DNA of 64,000 bases from Sphingobacterium sp. SGG-5. GTDB taxonomy: Bacteria > Bacteroidota > Bacteroidia > Sphingobacteriales > Sphingobacteriaceae. The stretch spans positions 1 to 64,000 of the forward strand of contig NZ_JAAKGO010000002.1 in the NCBI RefSeq assembly GCF_011043525.1, given 5' to 3'. The translations under genes were made by a program, and so were the position numbers. The notes beneath the pieces are model-generated. The model was not told the DNA's origin. It worked only from the letters and a program-made list of their open reading frames with translations, and did not search any database. Positions within the stretch are counted from its first letter, which is position 1; every line of letters starts with the position of its first letter. Below, in pieces: positions 26,485 to 35,914 of the stretch.

Positions 26485-29310
26485 TTACATCCTTGGACGT
26501 CGCATACCTCCCGGAAATCTTTGCTCCGGTTGCGGTGCCATGCCCGAAAATTTCTGTAAACGGAAAGTAAATGTCAGCATAAAATAGCGGGCCAGACGAT
26601 TGGTACGGCTGTCTGTCAACACCTCACCTACGGTACGGTTGATATTGACCTGTTGATTTAACAAATCGAAGCCCTGAAGACGGATGGTACCACGCTGTCC
26701 CTTTAAGAGCCGTTGTTCGATATAGGTATTGATGATGAACGGATTGACATTATCCGAATAACCCTTGTTAAAAGACTTCGACACATCCGCCCCAAAAATC
26801 GTCGTCGGCGAGAGATTTACCGACCCGATAAAAGATGGCGCAATAGACGTTATATTTGGCGCCTCAAACTGTGGTAGCGAAGAATTAGTGATATTATACG
26901 AGTAGCGCACACCGGGATTTAACTCCAGATTTTCGGATGGGTTATAGCGGAAAAATAAGTTCTGCATCAAAATCGTATTATTGGTGATATTCTTTCCGTA
27001 GTCTTCCAACGGGGTATCTTCTTCCGTCGCCAGATAAGAAATATTTTTACTGTACGTCACCCCTCCCATATACATGATATTATAGGTCTTGTCTTTCAGC
27101 GAACGTCCGTAATGGTAAAAAGAACGTATGCTATATACAGGGTCACTCTCATTCCGATAACCGATCTCCTGAAAAAGCCCTTGACCGGAAACATTGTATC
27201 TACTGTTCAGCGACACAATCTTATCTTGTGTCAACTCGGCACGAAGAAAGGCAAAGAAGGTTTTCCCCTTTTGGAAATCACCTGCACGGTAACGTAAATT
27301 CACGCTATGGTTAAACTCCGGATCCAGATCCGGATTACCAATGGTCGTCCGTGTACGGTTTGTAGAGACTTCAAAAGGTAATATCTGCGAAACCGTCGGT
27401 TCGGTGGATCTTCCCGAATATTGTATGCTTAAATTCGACTGCCGCGAGAACTTATATTCAAAACGGGCAATGGGTACAAAATTAAAATTCTTACGCTCAA
27501 TGATCTCGTGCCTCTCCGAGCTATAAGCATCCCCTTGCAGCAAAGATGGTTGCACGGATGCGCCAAACGAGTATTTCACCTTATCGTTTTCAAACCGGTA
27601 GCTTGCTCCGAAACGGTGTGTCGTGAACTGGTAATCGTAGTTATAATCGTAATTTAGCCGGGGATTACTTAAATCATTACCGTCCTGATCCTCAGCATGC
27701 TGATCCTGTCTATCAAAGTTGTCGTAATCGTTAATGTTATAATCGTAGGTGAGCTCCAAGCGACCTTTCTCCGAAAGGGGTTCTGTGTAAGCAACTGAGG
27801 TCCCAGCATTCCAACTTTTATTCTGAGCATCCCGAATCGCCTCTTCATATACCGATCCGATCTGTTCCCCTTGATTTGCCGGATCATACACCTTTTGATC
27901 CAAAATTTCAGTGAAGTCACTTTCCGTAACGGCATTGTCGTAGTTAAAGTCAATAAATAGATTCCTTCCGTTGTCGCTCAACTTTCGGTTATACAAACCG
28001 CTGAAATTATAACGCGGTGCTGTGGAACTGCTTGTTGATGTCTGATCCTGAAAGTTGTCTAAGATCGATTTTTCAATGAATGTAGACTGCGAATTTCCAT
28101 CGGAGCTGTTATCGTCAAAGCCCAACTGCGGCGTAATCTTGATATAATCCTTATCGGTAATGTTCCATTCAAGATTACCTTCAAATCGGTGGTTGGCCCG
28201 GATGTTGTTATTCTCTTTATCCATCTCTTCGGTCAAATCCTGGCCAATGTATTCCGTAAACGAGTTGGTCACCAAATCATTGTCATCCCGACCGTACGAG
28301 TAGCTCCCATATGTTTTGAGCTTTTCACTAAAATCGTGTCGGATATTCACGCCGATGGAACCTGTATTGGTAATCCCCTCTGAACCGCCGAACATTCCAC
28401 CACTCCGAGAACGTCCGCCACCACCGCCCGACCGCCGGCGTGCTCCGCCGCCCATGGACTGAAAATCGAAGAGACGCGCATTCATATTATTCAGGTTGCC
28501 CAAGACGGACACTTGTGTATTGTTATTGAGCCCCATCCACATGCCCGTAGCTTGATACCGTTCTTCGGTTCCTCCACCAACACGTAATGTTGTCATATAT
28601 CCTTTATTATACTCTGGATCGATCACAATATTCAATACCTTTTCGGAGTCACCCGATTTATTGCCGGTTACATTGGCCATATCACCGTAATCGTCAATAA
28701 TCTGCATTTTCTCGATTACATTAGCAGGCAGGTTTTGTGTCGCGGTCTTCACATCCCCACCAAAGAAATCCTTACCATTGATTCGGACACGGGTCACCTC
28801 TTCCCCCTGTGCAGTTACATTGCCGTCCTTATCTACCTCTACACCCTGTAATTTTTTCAAGGCATCCTCCGCCAGTGCTCCTTCCCGAAGCTTTAGATCT
28901 TTCGTTGAATATTCTACCGTATCACCTTTTACCTGTACGGTGATTACCCCATTGATCACGACTTCTTCCAACATGTTCGGAATACCGACAAGCACAAAGG
29001 AAGGAATCATCATCTTAGATTCACCTTTTGGAAAATCAATCTCCTTTTCATATGGTTCAAAACCAATACTATTTACGCGTACAATAAACCGGTCTGCCTG
29101 CACATTATTGAAGGTATAAACACCGCCTACAGAAGAACTGGTCACCAAGGAATCCTGAGGAGAAGTCAGTTGCACGGAAGCTCCAGCAATTACACGAAAG
29201 GCTGTATCCCGCAGTAGCCCCTGCACAGTTTTTCCGGATTGACCTTGCGCAAACAATACTTGCATGACCAAGGCTATGGCTAAAATGCCAGAATTATATT
29301 TTTTATTCAT
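26485..29310 (-). CDS. Outer-membrane beta-barrel protein with carboxypeptidase-like N-domain (OMP_b-brl_3 / TonB-dependent-receptor-like)
   Basis: 941 residues. Signal peptide to about 24 (LFAQGQSGK). Regulatory-like domain about 28-110, then plug-like region (EEVVINGVITVQVKGDTVEY, ALKKLQGVEVDKDGNVTAQG, VRINGKDFFGGD), then a large barrel with many aromatic alternating strands. A Gly/Arg-rich insert (GGGARRRSGGGGGRSRSGG, about 290-310) and a C-terminal PGGMRRPRM tail are unusual. It resembles the receptor at 35915-38605. Ligand unknown. The following gene starts 12 bp upstream of it, so the two form an operon. Confidence 0.88.
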   Translation of the reverse strand: MNKKYNSGILAIALVMQVLFAQGQSGKTVQGLLRDTAFRVIAGASVQLTSPQDSLVTSSSVGGVYTFNNVQADRFIVRVNSIGFEPYEKEIDFPKGESKMMIPSFVLVGIPNMLEEVVINGVITVQVKGDTVEYSTKDLKLREGALAEDALKKLQGVEVDKDGNVTAQGEEVTRVRINGKDFFGGDVKTATQNLPANVIEKMQIIDDYGDMANVTGNKSGDSEKVLNIVIDPEYNKGYMTTLRVGGGTEERYQATGMWMGLNNNTQVSVLGNLNNMNARLFDFQSMGGGARRRSGGGGGRSRSGGMFGGSEGITNTGSIGVNIRHDFSEKLKTYGSYSYGRDDNDLVTNSFTEYIGQDLTEEMDKENNNIRANHRFEGNLEWNITDKDYIKITPQLGFDDNSSDGNSQSTFIEKSILDNFQDQTSTSSSTAPRYNFSGLYNRKLSDNGRNLFIDFNYDNAVTESDFTEILDQKVYDPANQGEQIGSVYEEAIRDAQNKSWNAGTSVAYTEPLSEKGRLELTYDYNINDYDNFDRQDQHAEDQDGNDLSNPRLNYDYNYDYQFTTHRFGASYRFENDKVKYSFGASVQPSLLQGDAYSSERHEIIERKNFNFVPIARFEYKFSRQSNLSIQYSGRSTEPTVSQILPFEVSTNRTRTTIGNPDLDPEFNHSVNLRYRAGDFQKGKTFFAFLRAELTQDKIVSLNSRYNVSGQGLFQEIGYRNESDPVYSIRSFYHYGRSLKDKTYNIMYMGGVTYSKNISYLATEEDTPLEDYGKNITNNTILMQNLFFRYNPSENLELNPGVRYSYNITNSSLPQFEAPNITSIAPSFIGSVNLSPTTIFGADVSKSFNKGYSDNVNPFIINTYIEQRLLKGQRGTIRLQGFDLLNQQVNINRTVGEVLTDSRTNRLARYFMLTFTFRLQKFSGMAPQPEQRFPGGMRRPRM

Positions 29311-29321
29311 TGCTTCTATGC

Positions 29322-30065
29322 TTATTTTAAAGTGTCGACTACCCAGATTTCTGTTTCCTCGCTATAAGGATTTCTTAATGTAGGCCCTACGGGGCGGTAG
29401 ATACCATACATGCCGCTGTAATTCGGCGTGCGTTCTTTTGTCGCCTGTTGCAGCTGATGGTATTGTGTATTGATCAGGAGCTGCACGGCGATTTCATCCG
29501 ATTTGAATTTTATCAGGTCGAGCGGGATTACCGCTTCGTAGCGTAAATATTGATTGCTGTCGATCTTAGCGACCGCCTGAATACCGTAATCGTTGTGAAG
29601 AGACAGCAGCCCGTCCCGTACTTTCGTAAACCCCCGGACAAAATAACCTCGCGTAGTATGCAGCAGATCTTGTTTGATATTCTTCCTATCATGATCTTCA
29701 TCCTGCCGGATAGCACGGAGGCTCTCCCGATCGGCCAAGGGGAAAATCAGCTGCGCACCGTCTTTCTTTTTGTGATTATAACTCATATTTAATACAATCC
29801 CCCGAAGGATAGCTTCATTCTGCAATGCCGGATCTTTAATCACGACAGCGGCGTAGAGATGATCGGCATCACGCGACAAGGCACATTGCCACAGCTTGCT
29901 ATCTGCGCGGTAAAAATGACCTTCCCACTCCGTAAGATCCCCATCTACAACGACATTTGGCAGGGACAAAAACGTATAATCGGCAGGCTTTTTCTTTTTT
30001 TGTGAAAAAGACAACAACGGCAACAATATGCCTATGATCCAGAAATAATGTTTATATCTTACCAT
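29322..30065 (-). CDS. Exported CBM9-like/sugar-binding domain protein
   Basis: 247 residues. Signal peptide to about 21 (LLSFSQKKKK). Residues about 35-240 have the pattern of CBM9-like domains (VVDGDLTEWEGHFYRADSKL, DADHLYAAVVIKDPA, YLRYEAVIPLDLI). Such domains occur in Bacteroidota exported proteins beside outer-membrane receptors, usually with unknown ligand. It precedes the beta-barrel gene by 12 bp and is likely co-transcribed with it. Confidence 0.7.
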   Translation of the reverse strand: MVRYKHYFWIIGILLPLLSFSQKKKKPADYTFLSLPNVVVDGDLTEWEGHFYRADSKLWQCALSRDADHLYAAVVIKDPALQNEAILRGIVLNMSYNHKKKDGAQLIFPLADRESLRAIRQDEDHDRKNIKQDLLHTTRGYFVRGFTKVRDGLLSLHNDYGIQAVAKIDSNQYLRYEAVIPLDLIKFKSDEIAVQLLINTQYHQLQQATKERTPNYSGMYGIYRPVGPTLRNPYSEETEIWVVDTLK

Positions 30066-30256
30066 GTTCTCTGATGTTTACTTCATAATCTTTCGTCTTT
30101 GCTCTTTAATCCATCATCCCAAATGATTATTTTTACACAAAAGTTTTGCCGTTTTTGCGTTAACAACTTCCTATACGACACAAAAGAAAGAAATTGTAAT
30201 GTAAATAAACGTTAACAAAAAATCATCACAGAGAAGTTACATTTTATTCATCAATA

Positions 30257-30856
30257 ATGTTATTATCTTTTTTCCAAGAGCAATTGATCGAAGCAGGTTG
30301 TGACGAAGCAGGCCGAGGATGTCTGGCAGGACCTGTCTTTGCTGCTGCCGTGATATTTCCGAAAGATTATTATAACCCTGTACTGAATGATTCAAAAAAA
30401 CTCTCTGAAAAGCAACGGATGACACTTCGCCCGGTCATCGAGCAGGAGGCACTGGCCTATGCTGTCGCCAGTATTTCTCCCGCGGAGATCGATAAAATCA
30501 ACATTCACAATGCATCCTACAGGGCGATGCACCTGGCATTAAATGCGTTACAGGTAAACCCGGAGTTTATTTTGGTCGACGGCAACCGCTTTATCCCCTA
30601 TCCCGACATTCCCCATGAATGTATCATCAAAGGCGACGGCAAGTATCTTTCGATTGCTGCTGCATCGATTTTAGCAAAAACCTACCGGGATGAATATATG
30701 CATCAACTCGCCCAAGATTATCCGGTATACGAATGGCAGTCCAATAAAGGGTATCCTACGGTCGTACACCGCAATGCTGTCCTTACGCATGGTTTCAGTC
30801 CCCATCACCGCCGTACCTTCCGGGTAACCGACCCGCAGCTGAAATTAGCTTTGTAA
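30257..30856 (+). CDS. rnhB: Ribonuclease HII
   Basis: 199 residues, normal length. Contains the DEaGRG active-site motif ([13 protein letters not shown], 14-26), the second acidic residue in LVDGNRF, and [20 protein letters not shown]. It cleaves the RNA strand of RNA-DNA hybrids and removes misincorporated ribonucleotides. The 191-bp upstream gap to the divergent CBM9-like gene is AT-rich with no clear promoter match. Confidence 0.96.
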   Translation: MLLSFFQEQLIEAGCDEAGRGCLAGPVFAAAVIFPKDYYNPVLNDSKKLSEKQRMTLRPVIEQEALAYAVASISPAEIDKINIHNASYRAMHLALNALQVNPEFILVDGNRFIPYPDIPHECIIKGDGKYLSIAAASILAKTYRDEYMHQLAQDYPVYEWQSNKGYPTVVHRNAVLTHGFSPHHRRTFRVTDPQLKLAL

Positions 30857-30907
30857 TCACTAATTACTTGTTTTTTCTACTTTTTATCGCTTAAGCCGCG
30901 ATTAGTT

Positions 30908-31075
30908 CCTACTTTTTTTCCGCAAAAAAGATAGGCAAAAAACTCGTCGCTGTACCGGCTCGCTACATCGTCTCTTCCTTCCTGCTACACGCGACCCGCT
31001 GAGGCGACATTTTTAGGTCTTTGTATGGTCTGTGCTTCTTTTCTTGCTACCTACTTCTTTTTACACTTCTCGATA
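30908..31075. repeat. Composite dispersed repeat (R1 core plus inverted R2)
   Basis: 30908-30956 repeats the hairpin core of R1 (around CTTTTTTTCCGCAAAAAAG and CAAAAAACTCG); 30946-31075 is the inverse of R2 at 24935-25066. 31076-31130 also matches, inverted, the GTTAC-containing flank at 24670-24705, but with a small extra hairpin (CCTGCC/GGCAGG). So the copies share modules in different orders. Confidence 0.8.
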
Positions 31076-31130
31076 ATCCTGCCTACCGCAGGCAGGCTAA
31101 GGTCTAAGTAATCCTGTAACCTTATATTAG

Positions 31131-31393
31131 AGTTACATAGTTACAGGGGAATAAGGCAGAAAGAAAAGATAAAAAAAGCAGAATCCGTACAAAAGCAAAG
31201 AATGCTGCCTCAAAAGTTTAGCTTCGCTGAGCTCCACTTTGTTCCGGTTTGGCGATAGCAGTGGGAAGCACTATCCGTACAGCCAAAAATTTTAAGCAGC
31301 GAGTTTTGATTACTTTTGCGGCCAAAAGTAATAAAGCCCCTTCGCGGCTCGAGCGATAAGAGAGAGATAGGAAATATGAGAGAATAAATTCCG
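31131..31393. other. Intergenic remnant with further repeat-like motifs
   Basis: Holds GTTAC octamers, a GAGCTC...GTTC segment resembling 25090-25115 inverted, and ACTTTTGCGGCCAAAAGT (31314-31331), a near-palindrome of a type I recall from Bacteroidota intergenic regions. Open frames here (for example 31210-31500 minus) run through the M16 start and are not credible genes. Confidence 0.5.
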
Positions 31394-31401
31394 TAGCTTT
31401 G
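31394..31401 (+). promoter_or_regulatory. Bacteroidota -7 element for the M16 peptidase gene
   Basis: TAGCTTTG, an exact TAnnTTTG. It includes the TTG that would otherwise be a candidate start codon at 31399, so the true start must be further down (ATG 31417 or 31423). No good -33 box seen. Confidence 0.55.
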
Positions 31402-31422
31402 CACGGCATTTATTTTATGTTC

Positions 31423-32655
31423 ATGACGGAATACAATCTCATCCAGTTGGATAACGGTATACGCATTTTGTTGCACCACCAGAATTCGCCCATCACACAC
31501 TGCTGCCTGATTGTCAACGCGGGCTCAAGGATAGAGCAGGAAGGAAAATTCGGCATGGCCCATTTTATCGAGCATCTTTTATTTAAACGCACCGAAAAAA
31601 GATCCACCAGCCAGATCCTCAACCGCATAGAACAGGTTGGGGGTGATTTAAATGCTTATACGACAAAAGAATATACCTGTATCCATGCTTCATTTTTAAA
31701 CCCATACCTGGAGCGGGCCATGGATCTTTTTGAAGACGTTCTTTTCCATTCGACGTTCCCGGCTCACGAACTTGAAAAAGAGAAAAGTGTGATTCTCGAC
31801 GAGATTGCTTCCTATGCAGATAGTCCCGAAGAGTCGATCATGGACGATTTTGAAGACATGCTCTTTCAGGGATCGGGATTGGGCCACAACATTTTGGGAC
31901 TGGAGGATGATCTGAAGAGTCTTTCCCGTACCGATGTACTGCACTTTATCCAACAGGCGTATCATACCGACGAGATAATAATTGCCATTTCGGGTGATTA
32001 CTCGCTGAAACAGGTGGAAAAATTAAGTCAGAAGATTTTTGGACATATCCCTTCCAATACTACACCCAGACACCACGAGACCGTTCAGCTACGTCCCAGC
32101 GAACACCGCATCATCAAAAAACCCATCAATCAGGCACATTATATGATAGGAGCGCAACTTTTTGGTTATTTCGACGAACGGAAGATGAGCATGCTCTTGC
32201 TCAATAATCTGCTGGGCGGAATGGGTATGAGCTCGATCCTAAATCTGGGTATTCGCGAGAAATACGGCATAGCTTACACCATCGAATCGAACTTTACGAT
32301 GTATAGCGATGTGGGTAACTTTAGCATCTATTTAGGAACCGATGAAGAAAAGCTACCCAAAGCGATTAAGCTGGTCCAGAAGGAACTGCAAAAATTACGC
32401 GACCAACCGTTGAGTGGTTTACAATTGCAGCGTGCCAAACAAAAGTTCAAAGGGCAGATTGCACTGGCAGAGGAGAACCGGATGAGTATGATTATTGCGG
32501 AAGCAAAAAACATCCTGGATTATAACCGTGTGGTAACGTTGGCGGAGGTATTTACAAAAATTGACGAGGTTAGAGCGGAAGATATTCAAGCGCTGGCCGT
32601 TGAGTTTTTTGACCCTCAACGACTCCTGTCTCTGTCCTTTGTACCTGAAGATTAA
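31423..32655 (+). CDS. M16-family zinc peptidase (processing-peptidase-like)
   Basis: About 410 residues from ATG 31423 (ATG 31417 adds two). The inverted zinc motif HxxEH is intact (HFIEH, 47-51) with the distal Glu in LDEIASYADSPEE (about 120). Two M16 half-domains are present: the catalytic N-half and a C-half with MLLLNNLLGGMGMSS. Cytoplasmic; no signal peptide. Close in type to the small bacterial processing-peptidase-like proteins. The start was chosen because a promoter -7 element overlaps the longer TTG alternative. Confidence 0.92.
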   Translation: MTEYNLIQLDNGIRILLHHQNSPITHCCLIVNAGSRIEQEGKFGMAHFIEHLLFKRTEKRSTSQILNRIEQVGGDLNAYTTKEYTCIHASFLNPYLERAMDLFEDVLFHSTFPAHELEKEKSVILDEIASYADSPEESIMDDFEDMLFQGSGLGHNILGLEDDLKSLSRTDVLHFIQQAYHTDEIIIAISGDYSLKQVEKLSQKIFGHIPSNTTPRHHETVQLRPSEHRIIKKPINQAHYMIGAQLFGYFDERKMSMLLLNNLLGGMGMSSILNLGIREKYGIAYTIESNFTMYSDVGNFSIYLGTDEEKLPKAIKLVQKELQKLRDQPLSGLQLQRAKQKFKGQIALAEENRMSMIIAEAKNILDYNRVVTLAEVFTKIDEVRAEDIQALAVEFFDPQRLLSLSFVPED

Positions 32656-32736
32656 CCGGCAATCGTCATGGCGAGGAGTACGGCTTGTCCCGAGGGTCGG
32701 AAACACGGCAACCTCGATTTGGGATTTAGATTTTAT

Positions 32737-32744
32737 TATATTTG
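32737..32744 (+). promoter_or_regulatory. Bacteroidota -7 element for fabD
   Basis: TATATTTG fits TAnnTTTG and lies 42 bp before the fabD ATG. A TTTG at 32718-32721 could act as -33, though the spacing of 15 is short. Confidence 0.5.
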
Positions 32745-32786
32745 TGCGAAATAATTAAAAAGGAATAAAACAGAAACAACTACAGC

Positions 32787-33674
32787 ATGAAAACTGCATA
32801 TATTTTTCCGGGTCAGGGCGCCCAATTCGTAGGAATGGGTGAGGACCTATACAACTTGAATGATGACACGAGAGCCTTATTCGAAAAAGCGAATGACCTA
32901 TTGGGTTTTCGTATCACAGATATTATGTTTCAAGGCACAGGGGAAGATCTGAAACAAACAAAAGTTACCCAGCCTGCTATATTTTTGCATTCGGTTATTC
33001 TCGCCAATGCTATGGGCGATAATTTCCAGCCGACGATGGTTGCCGGACACTCCTTGGGGGAGTTCTCCGCGTTGGTGGCTGCGGGAGCATTATCCTTTGA
33101 GGACGGACTTAAGCTCGTGGCACAACGGGCCAATGCGATGCAGAAGGCCTGTGAACTGGAGCCTTCGACCATGGCGGCTATTTTAGGCTTAGACGACGAG
33201 ATTGTGGAACGGATCTGTGCACAGGTAGAGGAGGTGGTCGTTCCCGCTAATTACAACTGCCCCGGACAACTGGTTATTTCAGGGTCTATTGAAGGTATCG
33301 ATAAAGCATGCGCGCTACTTACAGAGGCAGGGGCTAGAAGAGCCATGAAACTCAATGTGGGTGGTGCTTTTCACTCACCATTAATGGAACCTGCCAAGGT
33401 AGAATTACAGGCAGCAATAGAAGCCACCGAAATAAAAGTGCCTATATGTCCTATCTATCAAAACGTAGATGCCAAATCATATACCGATCCTGTTCAGATT
33501 AAGGCCAACCTTATTTCACAGCTCACCGGAGCAGTTCGTTGGACACAGACCGTACAGCATATGCTGGCCGACGGTGCTGAACATTTTGTCGAAGTCGGGC
33601 CGGGCAATGTATTGCAGGGGCTGGTCAAAAAAGTTGATCGGCAGGCGCAGACGTCGGCTGCAGAGATTTCATAA
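32787..33674 (+). CDS. fabD: Malonyl-CoA:ACP transacylase
   Basis: 295 residues. Opens with YIFPGQGAQFVGMG; active-site nucleophile in AGHSLGE (Ser89); paired His in GGAFHSPLM (about 195); VEVGPGNVLQGL at the C-terminus. It loads malonyl groups onto acyl carrier protein for fatty-acid synthesis in the cytoplasm. It stands alone, away from other fab genes. A bidirectional terminator separates it from the convergent esterase. Confidence 0.96.
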   Translation: MKTAYIFPGQGAQFVGMGEDLYNLNDDTRALFEKANDLLGFRITDIMFQGTGEDLKQTKVTQPAIFLHSVILANAMGDNFQPTMVAGHSLGEFSALVAAGALSFEDGLKLVAQRANAMQKACELEPSTMAAILGLDDEIVERICAQVEEVVVPANYNCPGQLVISGSIEGIDKACALLTEAGARRAMKLNVGGAFHSPLMEPAKVELQAAIEATEIKVPICPIYQNVDAKSYTDPVQIKANLISQLTGAVRWTQTVQHMLADGAEHFVEVGPGNVLQGLVKKVDRQAQTSAAEIS

Positions 33675-33709
33675 AAAAAGAGAGAGGCTTCGACCTCTCT
33701 CCTTTTTTA
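33673..33709. terminator. Bidirectional terminator between fabD and the AXE-like gene
   Basis: Perfect 8-bp GC-containing stem GAGAGAGG/CCTCTCTC around a CTTCGA loop, preceded by an A-run and followed by a T-run, so it can serve both convergent genes. Confidence 0.85.
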
Positions 33710-35011
33710 TTTCAGTTGTTTCACCAACCAGTCCTCGACCTTCTCACGCTGTTGCGGAAAAGTCCAATGTCCTGTTTCCTGAACAACATACACCTCCTTA
33801 GGTGCTTTAATCTGATTGTAGGCCGCATAGTAAGAGGTAGGCGGGCAGGTATCATCGTTATAGCCCCAGGTATAAAATCCCGGAACCTGAACGGAACGGG
33901 CGAAATTGACAACATCGTAATATGCCGACACCTTGATTTTTTCTTCTTTTTTCAGAAACGATGCATTAGAATCGTTGAATAGGTGTGGCCAGCCGCCCGC
34001 ACGGCCGTGTAAATAGCCTGTCAAATCACAAAGTGCCGGATAAAGTGACGCCAGATGTTTTACACGGTTATCTAATGCTGCCGTTATAATGGCTAAAGCT
34101 CCTCCTTGGCTACCGCCCCAAACAGCTAAATTCCCACCGTCAAACTCGGGTAGTGAAAACAGGTAATCCACAGCACGCACACAGCCGAGATATACGCGCT
34201 TATAATAATATTTATCTCTATCGTCTAAATTCGAATAATAATAACCCTTTAACGCACCAAAACGAAGGTTATCGTACAATTCCGCTTCATATGTTACAGG
34301 AACACCGTGAATACCGATCTGCAAGGTGATTATCCCTTGTTCTGCCAGATTGATAATTCCCGAATACGGACGAACACCCGCTCCAGGCACCTGAAGTACG
34401 GCTGGATACTTTCCTACCTTTTTCGGCGTAGCCAAAATCCCATACAAACGAGCTCCTGTTTCGAAATGTTGGATATTCACCTGATATACATTGACCTTCT
34501 CGGTACAGCGCTCGGCCAATAAGGTCACCTTGGCATCCATAGGAATTTTTGCCGCTGCAGCTTTAGCATTGTTCCAGAAATCCCAAAAATCTGCGGGGAG
34601 CTGTTGTGTAGGTTGGATACTTTCGGGCGCAAAACCCGCTGTGGCAATACCACGGTATTCTTTTCCATCAACAGTCACGCGTACGTCACAACGCAGAAAA
34701 CCCGGTTCTTGAAGAGTAGCCGCTTTCCCGACAGCCGTATAAGGTGATTTTACGACCACCGTGCCGGACTGTGACGCTTTCATCTTTTCCAGACCGATCG
34801 TATATCGCACCTCCACATTGTTAAGTGGCACCTGGTGCTGGAGCACGGTGACAGAGAAAGACGCTTTCTCACCCAGCTGGTAGGTCCAGTCGGGTTTATC
34901 AGGGGTGACAACAACTTGAATGAGTTCTGTCGAGCGCGTCTGTGCCGATACCATATGGGAAAGGCACACCACATAAAATACGCTCAGGATAAAGGATAAT
35001 CTGTTCATCAT
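33707..35011 (-). CDS. Exported acetyl xylan esterase-like alpha/beta hydrolase (AXE1 family)
   Basis: 434 residues. Signal peptide to about 24 (HMVSAQTRS). An Ig-like N-domain (about 30-125) precedes the AXE1-type alpha/beta-hydrolase (about 135-434). Nucleophile in WGGSQGG (Ser301), Asp in GYNDDTCPP (about 386), His in ETGHWTF (His415). Family members remove acetyl groups from xylan-type sugars or related substrates; the one here is periplasmic or secreted. There is no glycan cluster next to it, so the natural substrate is open. Confidence 0.88.
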   Translation of the reverse strand: MMNRLSFILSVFYVVCLSHMVSAQTRSTELIQVVVTPDKPDWTYQLGEKASFSVTVLQHQVPLNNVEVRYTIGLEKMKASQSGTVVVKSPYTAVGKAATLQEPGFLRCDVRVTVDGKEYRGIATAGFAPESIQPTQQLPADFWDFWNNAKAAAAKIPMDAKVTLLAERCTEKVNVYQVNIQHFETGARLYGILATPKKVGKYPAVLQVPGAGVRPYSGIINLAEQGIITLQIGIHGVPVTYEAELYDNLRFGALKGYYYSNLDDRDKYYYKRVYLGCVRAVDYLFSLPEFDGGNLAVWGGSQGGALAIITAALDNRVKHLASLYPALCDLTGYLHGRAGGWPHLFNDSNASFLKKEEKIKVSAYYDVVNFARSVQVPGFYTWGYNDDTCPPTSYYAAYNQIKAPKEVYVVQETGHWTFPQQREKVEDWLVKQLK

Positions 35012-35078
35012 GGAATATACTATAAGTTTACTAAGAGGTGTTAAAAGCGTCTAAAGTAAACAAATTATAGTTAATTCC

Positions 35079-35636
35079 TTATAGAGACCGAAGAAATGTC
35101 AAAAATTCCTGCTGAAGTTCCGCTCCTTTATCGTCGTTATACCACCGTTGCAATGCTTCTTTAATTTCTTCAAACGTCCTTTGTTCTTCCTGCATCTTCT
35201 GATATAATGCCTGTGCAGGTTGGGGACGTGGGCCCCAGGTAAATAGATCTTCACCGGCTTTATTTCGGATAATTAGTTTTGGGATAGATTTTCCTCCGTT
35301 CGTCAGATAGTCATTGATGAGGTAGGGTTCCGAATCCCGCAGCTGGATTTCCAAGCGAATATTGGGGTTGAGCTCAGCTATCTTTAAGATTTGTGGCACC
35401 GAGTGAGCAGCATCGCCACACCAGGGCTCGGTAATCAGAATCCATTGTTGGGGCTCAGTGACGGCCGCTATCTGCGTTTTTATCTCTGCATTGACCTCAA
35501 ATCGCTTTAGCCAGCGATTCATTCGCGACCAGTTTAATTTGGTGTAATTCAAATACTCGGGATCCGCATAAAGTGGATACTTTTCCGGTTCTGCTAAAAC
35601 GGCTTCAAAATAAGCAACGTATTCTTCAAAGTTCAT
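35079..35636 (-). CDS. Thioredoxin-fold protein with WCGDA in place of the CxxC motif
   Basis: About 185 residues from ATG 35636 (an open frame to 35666 adds ten Lys-rich residues). The thioredoxin active-site region reads ITEPWCGDAAHSVP (about 80), so only one Cys remains. Other thioredoxin elements are conserved: cis-Pro in SIPKLIIRNKAG. I recall this single-Cys group as a cytoplasmic thioredoxin-family set in Bacteroidota with unknown partner. Monocistronic by spacing. Confidence 0.8.
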   Translation of the reverse strand: MNFEEYVAYFEAVLAEPEKYPLYADPEYLNYTKLNWSRMNRWLKRFEVNAEIKTQIAAVTEPQQWILITEPWCGDAAHSVPQILKIAELNPNIRLEIQLRDSEPYLINDYLTNGGKSIPKLIIRNKAGEDLFTWGPRPQPAQALYQKMQEEQRTFEEIKEALQRWYNDDKGAELQQEFLTFLRSL

Positions 35637-35745
35637 TTTATCCTTTTTTTTCACAAAAATAGGCATTCCTTACGGGAAGAATAGTCATCAAAATGTTGCA
35701 ATTCGTTAACGTTTATTAATACTTCTTCTTCTACCTTTGAAAAAA

Positions 35746-35901
35746 GGTGTCTCAAAAGGTCGACAAGCCCAAAAACGCGTCATTATGAGGAGTCTTAGCG
35801 ACGTAATAATCTGCGTTTTGATTGATTAACGCATTCATGTCCATAGATTTCTCCTCCTAACGTCATTCGAAATGACGGCATGGTTTACTTTTTGAGACCC
35901 C
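35746..35901. repeat. MITE-like element with imperfect 15-bp terminal inverted repeats
   Basis: Left end GGTGTCTCAAAAGGT; right end ACTTTTTGAGACCCC, its inverse with two mismatches. The 156-bp interior carries CGTCATTATGAGGAG and a TAATCTGCG motif, which are also in the shorter related sequence at 44929-44995. No ORF, so it would need a transposase in trans. It lies 14 bp before the next gene's ATG and may affect its expression. Confidence 0.65.
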
Positions 35902-35914
35902 CTCATAATTTCAG

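Noticed and set aside
31210..31500. Minus-strand ORFs near the M16 gene
   Set aside because: They overlap the M16 N-terminus and repeat sequence and have no signal of coding.
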